In this document: piece after piece, positions 36,701-48,700 of the stretch
How the letters are laid out: each line of letters begins with the position of its first letter
Position numbering within the stretch: position 1 is the stretch's first letter
Assembly (NCBI GenBank): GCA_030407085.1
Contig: CM059584.1
Location: 145,070,001-145,134,000, forward strand
Reading direction: 5' to 3'
DNA: 64,000 bases
Origin: Trichopria drosophilae
Taxonomy: Eukaryota; Arthropoda; Insecta; Hymenoptera; Diapriidae
The notes under the pieces: model-generated
What the model was told of the DNA's origin: nothing
Seen by the model: the letters and a program-made list of their open reading frames with translations, nothing else
Database searches by the model: none
Translations under genes and position numbers: made by a program

Positions 36701-39700
36701 TTTTTATGGAATTACACGTCATAAAACTTTATTTCCATTTCATTAGAATTACAATGATAATTATGAGTAAAAACAATTTTTAAATTGTTCGAATTATTTT
36801 AATTGTTATGTATTTATTGCTCAGTGAGATGTGGAAAATTTTGGGTGTCAATACACGACGACAAAACTCCGTTTCTAAAATCTTTGTAAGCAATAATCTT
36901 TATATTCAAAATCTTCTTATGTTCAAATCCTTATTATAATATATTTTATATTAATTCATCCTTCCAATTAAATTCTCAAATTTTTATTTTGTAAAAATAT
37001 TATATAAAAATTTTGTTTGGTTAGGTTAGCCCAGCTCGCTCTTACAGTCGTCTACGAAAAGTTATTCAAGTGTGTCGAAATGTTAACCTCTAACTGCTTT
37101 TGTTAAATAACTTGAAGAATGCTGGATGAAACATTATCAAAATGACAACATTTCGGCACACTTGAGTAACTTTTCATTGACGACTTTAACAACGTGTTAA
37201 CTGGGAAGTTAAGCTAAATTAGGTTAGGTTAGGTTAGGTTAGGTTAGGTTAGGTTGCGGTATGGTTAGCTTATATGTTACGTTAGAGTAGGATACGTTAG
37301 GTTATGTTACGATACGTCAAGTTAGCTTAGGTACATATTTTACGATACTGAAAGTTATTTCTGGTGTTTATAATGTTTTTCAGATATTGTCAAATGGTAA
37401 TTTCAAACAATCGTGATTTAGACAAATTTGTAGCCGAAGATATGACATGAATTGACCATTCTACAGTACGAATTGTAATATATCTATGCCACGTTCAATT
37501 AATAAAAAATCCTATTTTTTCTGTGAAAACATTACCGTAGTCATATGTTACTTAAAATGGTATGTTGTAATGCATCATTGGTGTTAATAGAGAACTTGAC
37601 CTTAACCCTTTTCATCCCGAAATAAGAAAAACAGGTACAGTAGTCCTTCCCTTATTCTAAATTATCCAGTCAGGCAAGATGGCGGCCTTCTTCCCTTATT
37701 CTAATTTTCCCCTCTCCCCTACTACTTGGATTTGTAGTCTCACTTTTGTCTCATTTTCTTTTGTTGCGCATGCGCCGTAATTTGTATTTAGAAAATCCAC
37801 ACGTCAACACACGTCAGTGGGGAGAATGCGCGAGGGAAAATATTAGAATAGGAGAAGAGAAAAAATTAGAATAAGGGAAGGAGTACTGTACGTCAACTTC
37901 AACTCAAAAAATCATTAAAAAATCCACAGTTTGAGCAACACAAGAGAATTGATGTAAACATAATTTGCTCATTAAAAACGTTATATAAACTTTGTGAAAA
38001 TAATTTCTGACTACAATTTGTAGAATTTCGTTTACAAACAAAGTTTTGATACTTGAATTTCACGAATGTTGTCAATATTGAAAAAGACCCGTATATCGAT
38101 GACAGTATATAAACATTACTTTCACAAGAAAACACTTTTTTTCATGACACCCAGAATATAAAGGACAAAAAGAAGGAAACCAGTTAAAGCTGTAGAAATT
38201 TCTTCACATTTGTGTACATGCATTTCAGGTCTAATAATTTAAAAAAATTTCGTAATTATGTAATGTTATTTTGCATTGTTAATTTTCCCGAACGTATGGA
38301 GAATTTTTTTGTGAATGCATCGGTCAGGTTTCATCCAAGGTCGTCGACAAGGATTCAAGTAGAAAATGCGGCTACGTTGCGTCCTTGAGAAACTCTCACC
38401 GCATTGTCGTCTTCAATTTTTGTCTCTAACCGGTCAACGATTCAAATTAAAAAATTCATTTTTTTTAGTTGAAAATGTAAAATAAGAATTTTGTTAATAT
38501 TTTTTTTGTTGTTGTTATTTGTATTTCATCAATTGATAAGGTACCTTATACGATAATAATAATAACAAATAACAATCGTTATTTTTCTTATACATTTTCT
38601 TCAACCTATCATTAGCCTTTATTCACTTTTTAACTTTTATATTTCGATTTTTTAAAGAAGGATTTGAAATTTGTACAATTATATACATTTTTGATATTCG
38701 TTTTTTTTTTTAATTTGACCTACTGATTAAGAAATGTCCATTCAGTAAGCGCAAAGCAACCATTTTGCGTCTCGTTTTCAGAGTGTAAAATGTTTACATC
38801 CTCCGTGTTAGAGGCTACTAAATTTGCTAATTATTAAATAAATAAATGTTGTCAACATACGAGTAACATTTATCAGCCGATACTTCGTTTCGATTCGCCG
38901 TCCATCGGTCGTGTAATCGTCATCCGAGGCGTAAAATTCCATTTTGCTCCCTTCTCAGAAAAAGTACATTTCCGTTTCAAGCTTTCTTCAATTACTTTTT
39001 CATAATAAATTAAGCAACACGAAGAAAGCAAAAAAAGATGTGTCTATAGGAAATTACGACTAAGAAAATGTTGATATTTGTTAAATTTTCTATTCTGTAA
39101 TTTAACTTCTCAAATAAATTCATCCTCAAAGGATGTTTGGGTACTCCCTGAATCCAAATTTTTAAGCTTTTAAAAAAGAGCTCTTTTTTAAGATCTTATA
39201 TTGGGGACGTCTTGTACAGCGCTTAAACTCGACACATAAGATTCATTTAAGAGCTCTTTTAGTGCTGTATTTCATATCAATGTTTAAGACATCTTAACGA
39301 GTGTTCAAAGTTGTATTTTTGAAATGACGCCAAACAAAGTTTTGGTATTTATTTCTGTCATATTATGGTATTCAACTTGTCAAACAAGTCCATCCTCAAA
39401 CGATGTCGAAGGTTCTCTACAGCCTAATTTACCGTTACATTATGTATATCACAGTGATTGTCAGAGTTCTTAATATGAGCTCTTTCTGAAGAATTCACGT
39501 TTGAGAGGACTGAACTCTAAAATCGACATATAAGTTTTATAAAGATCAGTTTAGAACAATTTCGGAGCAGCATTTAACATACATTTTTTTAGACACCTTA
39601 AAGAATTCTAAAAGTCCTCTTTTTGAAATGACGTCAAAGTTTTGGTATTTGTTTATTTTTTATTATGGAATTCAACTTGTTAAACAAGTCCATCCTCAAA

Positions 39701-42700
39701 CGATGTTGAGACTCCTTTGAATCTTGTTTTCGTATTTCCCGTAATTTTTCGTTTACCGATATATGACCTTGCTCATGCCATGGTGAAGAAAGCACGTACA
39801 TGTACCTACATGCACGTATATATAGAAGGATCCCACGATATCGGCATGCGGCACGTCTCAATTCGTTTCATCCTTTCATTCAAGGGAACATCTAGTATGA
39901 GGAAAGGCGAGCCAGGTGTTATACATCGCTTAAAGTCGTTGCCGACTCGTTTGGCCTTATTTGGAACGCTTCTTCATCGAGCACTCCTCCTTCGAGCGTG
40001 TATACCTTATAATTTCAGCGAGGAATGCGAATTCATAATGCACTGGGGGAATCCTCGAGCTGAAGACTTTACTCAAAAATATACAATAATTAAAGGACGA
40101 CACGAACAAGTGGCACCACCTTCAAATTCTGATGAATGTCAAGGTCTCCAAACAATAAGAGCTCTCTAAGAACTCTTGAAGACGTATAAAATTACCTGAA
40201 CTATATTCAATCAATGATTGCTTAGAAAGAGCTCTTAATGTATTCTTTACTAAAACTCATGTCCCGATTTTCAAAGCCTATCATATTTGCATATTCCAGA
40301 GTTATTGTGTCATAATCACCTTGAGGTCATCTTCAACTTTGTCTCAAGGTCGTGACCCCAAGCACCTCCCAAACAACTCGTACTTACTGCAGGTCGTGCA
40401 CAACTCTTTCCAAGCATGTTCTAAAACGCCTTTTGATGAAGTCTTCATTATGACAAACTGAAAAACGAGCTGTTAAAGAAGTCTTACTTATCACTTGAAT
40501 TTCATTTTTCTCGTTATTGTTATTGTATATTTTTAATCCGTTTACCTGCAATTTATTCCGGTACACAATAAGTACACTTTTTGAAAAAGAATTCTTGAAG
40601 AATGATTATAAGAAATAATAGAATAGTAAAAATTCTTTTAGAATGTCATAAAGGAATCTTAAAAGTGTTCATTATGCATACCCTGATTAATAAAAAGTAT
40701 TTAAAAATAATTAGTTTAAATATAAAATAAATTATTACAGGATTCTCTTTGTTGGTTAGGAAATTAAAAGGAACTCTTTTGTGATTCTTAATAAATTACC
40801 ATATAGTATGTGTTACATCTTTTGGTAATAAAAAAAATCTTTTTAAAATCTCTTCTGGCGAAAAATGAAAGTCTACAGTTCGAAATCAGTAATAAATTCG
40901 ACTTGCATCCCAAACTTGAAAGTAAAAGCAAACGAAATCCTTTAAACGGAATGTAAGAAAGAACATTTAATCTTATAAGGAAATGCGAATGTCGAAAGTG
41001 GTTCGTGCAAATTAATTGTAATTCTATAAAGCGACATAATAATACCATATACATGCACAGACTCATCGATCGATCGATCGACAAGGAGAACCACATCAGG
41101 GTCGTGTTTAAGGCCGAATATTCGAATCAATTCCATTTCTGTACGTGTAATTTAAATCTGAAAGAAAAACAAAAAAAGATGTCATATTTTCCGTTTAAGG
41201 TGTTCTTGAAAGTGTCTGCAATGGTGGTCCTTACTTATCCTCTTTACTGTTTCGTACAACTTTGTACTACTTTTGTTTTATTACTTTCTTAGAAGAGATA
41301 TTTAGTTGCTCATCGTATGCATCCATTGCTAAAAAATCGATCCAAAAAATTCAAACATGAAATTGAAATAAACTGAAAAGAATAAAAAAATGAGTTGGAT
41401 TTTTAACGTCGTCTTAGGTAAATTATGATATGTCTAATGACTTAGATAAATATTTTTCAAATGAAAAGGCTGTAGAGCTTTGTTTTCATACAAAAATAAA
41501 TAACTAACATGATATGAATAAATCTAAACAATCCATTAAGTTTGTTAACTTATATTTTTCGGTATCAATTCATTTAGAAAAAAATAATAATTGTAATCAG
41601 TTTCACAAAGTAACAAAAGATGTCGCTACGTGTCAATTTTCTTTCTTATTTTGCGCAATAGGTAGATTTCGAAGGCTTCCTTTTCCAGGCATAGTATAAT
41701 ACTACATACTCTATAATTTCATATTAAAATAAACTTAATTGAGAAAGATTTCTGTAAGAGACTGTTTTCAAAACACTCGCAATTTTATTTCAATATCATT
41801 TTATCGAATGTTTGGTCAAACAAAATGATCTACCCACAAACTCAATAAAAATAAAAGAAAAACGTTAAAAATGTGAAATGTTTGATTAGCATGTTGACGA
41901 CATTGAAATCTGGACCACTGATAATTATTAGAGACTAATTAACATTGTTGAACCAATGCCACGTAAATTTCTAACGCTCGTTATCGGTGGCATTTTTTTG
42001 TCCTATTTTCTGAGCTTGGTTATATTTAGGTATTAACTAAGAGCACCATATAATTATAGTTGGAGGCAATCTTGACGACAATGACCACTTGCAAATTCGA
42101 AAAATACACAATAAAATTATTTGACCCACGGATGACTGTACGTGAATTCTTTTAGCGAACCAATGTTCATTTACTAGAGTGTAGATTTACTTAATTAGTT
42201 AGTCATGACCTTCTAATAAAATTTTATTTTCTTTATCTAAATTTAATTGACGAAAACAATGATTTTTTTATTCTTTCTTCTGAAACTAAAATAATAGATT
42301 AACTTATTTAGAGTACCATTTTTAAACACACTTTTTTTGTTTAAAAATACATCATTTACATTGCTTTCAAACATGTTGACATTTCAAAGTCAAAGTTTAT
42401 AATTATAACGGTACACACGAATCGATATTGATAAGCCAGAGTATTGTCTGAAGTAAAAAGGTTGAGACTTCAGGAATTTGAAAAGCTCTCGTCCTGTCTG
42501 GACAGGTACTCCATTCAAGTTCTATTGTGGTCTAAATCGATGGATTTCTCGTGGGGATATATTACCCTTCCTTCATTGATTTCAATGTCGATAAAAAAAA
42601 ATATAATTGGTGTATCACCTCCAGATCCTAAATTCATTTCATATCTTTTCTTTTTGATATTTATGAACTTGAAAAAAATTGTAAAATGCCACAAAGAACT

Positions 42701-45700
42701 TCGTTCAAAATCTTAAATGCTTTAGTAAAAAACACTTTTTGCATTTTTTTTAAATTTTGAACATAAATAGCCAATTAAAATTTCAATAAGTTATTCATAA
42801 TATTGACTTCACGCATACTTACCAGTTTTTTCTTGTAGTAGGGCGCAAAATGCGATTTTGCGCTTCGTTTTCTGGACTCTCTTCATTACATTTTCTATAT
42901 TTATCAAAAGTATTGATGAAAAGCATGCTTTGCCCACAAGTTAATAGTACGTAGTGCCACTAGGGAACAAAATACTATTTTCTTATGTCTCAAATGCTAT
43001 GTGATTATTTTTTAAACGTTCATAATAGTAAACTAATAAAATCTACATTTTGATTAAATAAGAAACTTTATTGTACTTAAAAAGTAAACAGTTTTTTAAG
43101 TTTTTAGAAATATGAAGAACAGAATATGAATGAAATAAGGACAGTTATAATGAAAAATTAGATTAAATTTGTCTCCCTAGGGAGACAAAGTTTTACTTTA
43201 CCGCCAGGAAATAAGGAGGAAATAGTATTTTTTTGTCTTCATATTTTATCTACATATTTACTAAATTACACGATTTCCTAACCGAGGAAAAGTTTCTTTT
43301 AGTGTTTATTAAAATTAAATAATGTTAATTCTACTTTTGATTTTCGAAAGTAAAACACAAGAAATCGTTAGAATTTTAAGACGTAGCATTTCAGAATTAG
43401 TAAACTGGATACCGTTTGGAGTGTTCAAACCGCAGATGTTCGAATACGGATTTTCCCGTTGCGCTTGATTTACATATTGAAGCCGTCAGAAAGTCAGCAT
43501 TGTCTGGCATAGAATAAATAATTATGACTCATTATTCTGTCCATGCAACAAATTTTTCATTGTTTTAAAACTCGGCTTTTGTATACGTGTCTCATATGTA
43601 GGCACACGCATGCGTATCTGTCGTGCTTGATAACTTTGCTTAGATCGAATAACGAATGACGTTAACAAATTAAAAATGGACATTTTTCATTTTAATAATG
43701 AATCCGTCAAGTTTCACGGAAGCAGAATATCATTATTATCGTTCGTTGGCTAAAGATACAAACTTAAATGATTTATTTACTTCGAGGGATTTTTTTTATC
43801 ACAAATGATGATATTAAGAACTTTCTGTATATTAATTTATAAATCGTATAACAATGGGAAATTTTTTTTTATATAATATCACGAAAATTTCTATTCTGTT
43901 CAAATTTATCAGTACTCTTCATAACTCCTTCATTTTTCTTTTTTGTTCTTACGTTTTGCAATAAAACGTATGTCAGTGTCACGTAAAAAAATATTTGACA
44001 AGTATGGTGCAATGAACTATTTACCAGTAAATAATATTTTCTTACACCCGCCATTTCTATATCTCACAAAATGTTATTTTGTTCCCTATATTGCGGGAGT
44101 AAAATAGCAAATTCTCACCCTAGGGAGCAAAATACCTTTCTCTCACTATGAATACAAAATACTATTCATAGGCGTCAAACACCTATTTTGCTCCCTAATT
44201 GCACAATGTATTATTGCAAAACCTAAAACGTTATTTTTTTAAAACATGTTATGTAAAAAGTTATTTTATATTCGATTAATGTATTTATTAATTACTTCGT
44301 AAAGAGTCACACCTTTCGATACAACCGAATTTTTTGCTCTTTTCTAATTTCCATTGTATCGTCCTAAAATTTATTAAAATTCTGTCATATTTTGTATTAA
44401 GTACCTATACAGTACTATCTGAAAATTCAAAGCAACAATTTAAAAAACATGAAAAGCCCACACCTTTGCGACATTTTGTTTACTTTATGAGAATAATTAA
44501 GAAACCTTTGCTTCCGAGAAAGTTTCTGGATGCTTGATTACACTACACACACTGTACCTTATCACTGATAAGGAGTTCCGCGTGTTTCCTTATCACACCT
44601 TGGTTGTAACATGTAGCATCGTAAGACCTTGCGACTGAAAGTAAAATCATGAAAAAAATATTGAATTATCAATCATTTTACGTCCTGTAATAAATAAATC
44701 CCTTCTAAGTAACTTAGTCGTTATAGATCATTCTTAATTTGAATGGCGAAAAATACACATTTAAATTAAAAAACTTCATTTAATACATGTAAAAAAACAA
44801 GTATTAACTTCAACTTTTTGAATCCAAACAATGACTCATCGTCTAAAACTTATACATGACGAAGCAATTTGTCCGTGCCTGAGGAAAAGAATGTATGTCA
44901 AAATTTACAATACGTATTGTAATTGATACATTGTAAATATTATCCACATAGTAAATAATACAGTACTATAATATAAAAATTTTGCAACCTCAAGGTCGAT
45001 GCTCTTTGTTATGGTTCCTACTATTATTATAGTGCGTAGACTGAATATTAAGCCAGGAATTACTACTGAGTGTTATTGTTATATGTAAACGATATTAGCA
45101 TAATACTAAACAAAAATGACATTAAAACAAAACAACCCAACAAACAGACTATAGTATAATATACGTTTATTATATATTTAAGTTTGGTTTAAAAATGGTT
45201 TAAGTTTATGATATAAAAGTTTATTTTACTGGTTCTGGATTATCAATTATAAAACAAATTCCTCTAAAAATAATAAAATACCGTCAAATTTTTAATTTTA
45301 ATGAATTTATATTTAATAATTTAACTAAATATTTAAATTTAATAATAGGGTATAATTTTTTTAATATCAAGTTCAAATTTGTACTAATTCTTGAAAATAA
45401 TATAGTTAATATTCTTAAAATATTTAAATATATTAAATTAATATTTATTATAATATAATTAAATCGAATTATTCAATAAATTCCGTTAATCATATACGTT
45501 TAAAATGCGTGTATTATACGAAACGAATTTTAAAAGTAAAAAAAGTAAATAGAAAAACTACCTACTAATAGTTCTCTAGTAGTGTTGAGAACTATCGATC
45601 ATCATTAACAAATTCCCATTAAATTTAGTATATAGCATATTTATTCCACATGACACATTAAAAAATTAAACCAGCAAATGTCAGTAAAGTTTCAGCCAGA

Positions 45701-48700
45701 TACATTTTATAATTTTATGTTAGGAATTTACTTTATCGGCGCCCGCGGATGAGCCTCTCGAATAAGAGATTTAATCCGGCGATAACGTCACTTTCAAAGT
45801 TCTTTTGAATGCCTAAAAGATATCATAAAAATCAGCTGAAAATAATTTTTTCAAAATCCTTCATGTTAAATATGCTTTAGAAGGACGTCTTGAAATCTTA
45901 CCCAAAAAAATGTTGAAAAATGAATATGAGCATAGAAAAATACATGATTACGAATGGTCCATGACTATCACAGGAAACGTCATTTAGGCGGTAAAAAAAA
46001 TACGCCCAGCCAATATAAAGCGTTTATTATATGAATTGTAGCGCCCCAGGACGCATCTGCAAGTTGCTCGCGCAATTTCCGGTATATCTTGCTTTCACTC
46101 GACTATATACGTACACAAAGTCCCTGTGATACAGACGAGAAATTGTCGCATCCCGCATGCACTTACGTATACGAATGCGCAATCCAATAGCGCATAATTA
46201 CTAATGCGATACGCACAAGCACTGCCCCCCGTCGATGCGAATCGTTAGCTAGGTAAATATGCGTACTTACTTATTTTAACCGTGAGAATTTAGCGATTAC
46301 TACCGATGTCGCGAAAAGTGAAAATAAGAGAGGTGAAAGTTCAATTTGTCAATTACGGAAATGTGGGCACACTTTGCAGCTGCATTAGCGAAGTTACGAC
46401 ACGTTCCACTCACACAAAACATTTCCTCAAAATAAATGCGTCGGTAGAGATTATTTGAGTCCAAAGTTTGGTGCCTTGACGTATATGAGGATAGGAAAGA
46501 AGAAGGTGACTATTTTCAAAAATTAAAAGAGAAACTCTCTTCTAATTAAAAATTAGAAGAGAAACTTGTCGACACAATTCATAATAATTTTTATGAAGAT
46601 AACAATGTAAATTTTTTACAAATTTTATAATTTTTTAATCCATTTTTATATGTAAAAAAAAATTAGAACCGATCTCGAGGTATTTGACGCGCCGGAACTT
46701 GAACCCGGGACCTCTTGATTACCGATCGAATGGTCTTAAAATGTCGTCCAATTTCAACATATGCCGTTTTTATGTAATTCGTTGTCAATTGCATAGAAAT
46801 TCGTGAACCAAAAATATTTATTTAGAAAAAGTATAAACTCCCGTTTTAGAAAAATAATTAGTAGACCTCGCTAAGTAGAGACTTGTTCAACTATCTCGCT
46901 GGAAAGTCGGAGGGGAGGAGGCGGTTTTAATTTTAGACTACATTGAATCCGTCATTTTTAATGTTGGAAAATCAACAGCAGAGTTTTAATTAATAACTCT
47001 AGATTTATTAGTCACCGCCATTTCACTACTTGAACGTTTACCTAAAATATTGATTTAGAATGTATTTGATTAAAAATATAAATGGACAATAATATTATCT
47101 TTAAGAAAGTATATCAGTACTTGTTTTAACTAAATTTTTATCTTTTGATTGTTCTACGTATTATAAGATCCGATAAACTTGGACGTGACTTAAGTGATTC
47201 TTATTTGTAAACTAAGAACATTCTTCTAGAAATATTATCACAAACTCGCTGTTTTGATCAAATTCGCTTTTCCCTACGTCGTATTTTCATCAAAAAGCAT
47301 ACGTTTCAAGGATAATTCACAATGAATTACTATTTTATAGCTTTTTACTCGTTTTTACAAACGTAAAATTACTTTCAGTGAAATCGATTAAGAAATTTGC
47401 GAGAATTTTCAAAAACAATTTCGTAGATAATAACGCGAGTTGTAATAGTATTAAAAAAAATTTATTCTTACAAATTCTCGCTAATTTCTGAACCGATTTC
47501 GCTAAATTTTTCCATCCAGAAAAATGAATTGAAAACATATCTAGTTTCTGTTTAACTTGCATATTTTATCTGAGAATTGATGTAATCGACTAGCCCTTAA
47601 AGAGACTCGTTTAGAAAAAATATCAGCTATATTAAAATGTCAATCTTTGACTTTCGGTGTAAATTCCGTCAATACAAAACAGTTGTGTATTTAAAAAAAA
47701 AATATTTTCTCTGATTTAGTTTTATTTTTTTTTCATTTAAAATTTCGTACATTATAGTGTATTGAAATATAATAATTATTTTTAAAGAAATTATTAAATG
47801 TTGCGTAACTAGGCCAAGTCGGATAGACAAGTATTAAAGGATCAAAATGACCAACTTTGCAGATGTAATAATACGATATATTTAAGCGTATTTGATCGAA
47901 TATCAATAAACATCACGTTCTTCCTTGTCAGAACGAGATTATTGTAGTTAAGTAATGAAGATAACTAGTATCCAAAGTAAACACGAAATAGACTTTATGA
48001 AAACCTAATAATGTCTTAACCTAAAATAACCGTAAGAACTTTGTTATTTTCAAAGACATTTCATCAGCGAAAATGGGTGCTGGTCGACAAGCAAGCAAAT
48101 AAAAAAAAACCAATACATAAAAAAATTTGTTTTCGTAATTTAATTAATTGATTTTTATCCCGCCTGTTTTTTGATCTATTACTTTTTTTATCGGCTTTTT
48201 GACTCGCACCCCAACAAATTGAAAAGTTATGTCAATTACACAATTGCAAATATGAATATAAAATGAATTGTTTGTCCTATAATTTGTATGAATTTTACCC
48301 CCATGTGGTCAGTTTAACAAATTTTAAATTTTGTCTTTTGTTAATTACAGATCAATCGCAAATACAGCGAACAGTTGGCTCAGGAATGTTTAGAATGGAT
48401 AAAGACTATCACTGAAGAAAACATCAGCACAAGTGGGGACATGGATAACTTTTACGAGATTCTTAAGGACGGAACTCTCCTTTGCAGGTACAATAATATT
48501 TTCCTTAGTTACGAAAATAAATATCGAAATTATTTAGTGTTTTGCGAAATAACTTTACGAAAAATCTAAATTTTTTTTACAATTTTATTCAAATTTGTGG
48601 CACGTTAAATATGCGACTTTATACATGAAGACTTCAGCAGCTAATTTTCGCAATTTCATTGAAAACTTAACAAAAATTTCAAAAGAAGAAATGATACAAC

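Larger units (their letters stand above)
21782..48350 (+). other. Intron 1 of the Chd64-like gene (26.6 kb)
   Basis: Bounded by GTGAGT and TTAATTACAG. It is mainly AT-rich and packed with repeats and MITEs listed separately. I see no alternative coding first exon that would splice in phase, but GC-richer islands (about 24930-25260, 31300-31440, 38280-38420, 39760-40150 and 46040-46460) stand out and could be enhancers or alternative promoters. Stretches 22200-24900 and 44230-46030 are AT-rich low-complexity DNA in which I see nothing else. TAGTA/TTACTA-type low-complexity words recur at about 22200-22420, 26930-27620, 30060-31080 and 32790-32960. Confidence 0.8.

Noticed and set aside
39717..40169. 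150-codon plus-strand open frame as a gene
   Set aside because: It starts with TTG, shows no domain, and its openness is explained by local GC. It is kept only as an island of interest.
41064..41080. CGAT tetranucleotide run as a regulatory element
   Set aside because: Only about four units. It is a simple sequence run without other support.
46660..46740. Functional tRNA gene on the minus strand
   Set aside because: The T arm is good, but no A box or matching acceptor stem was found.
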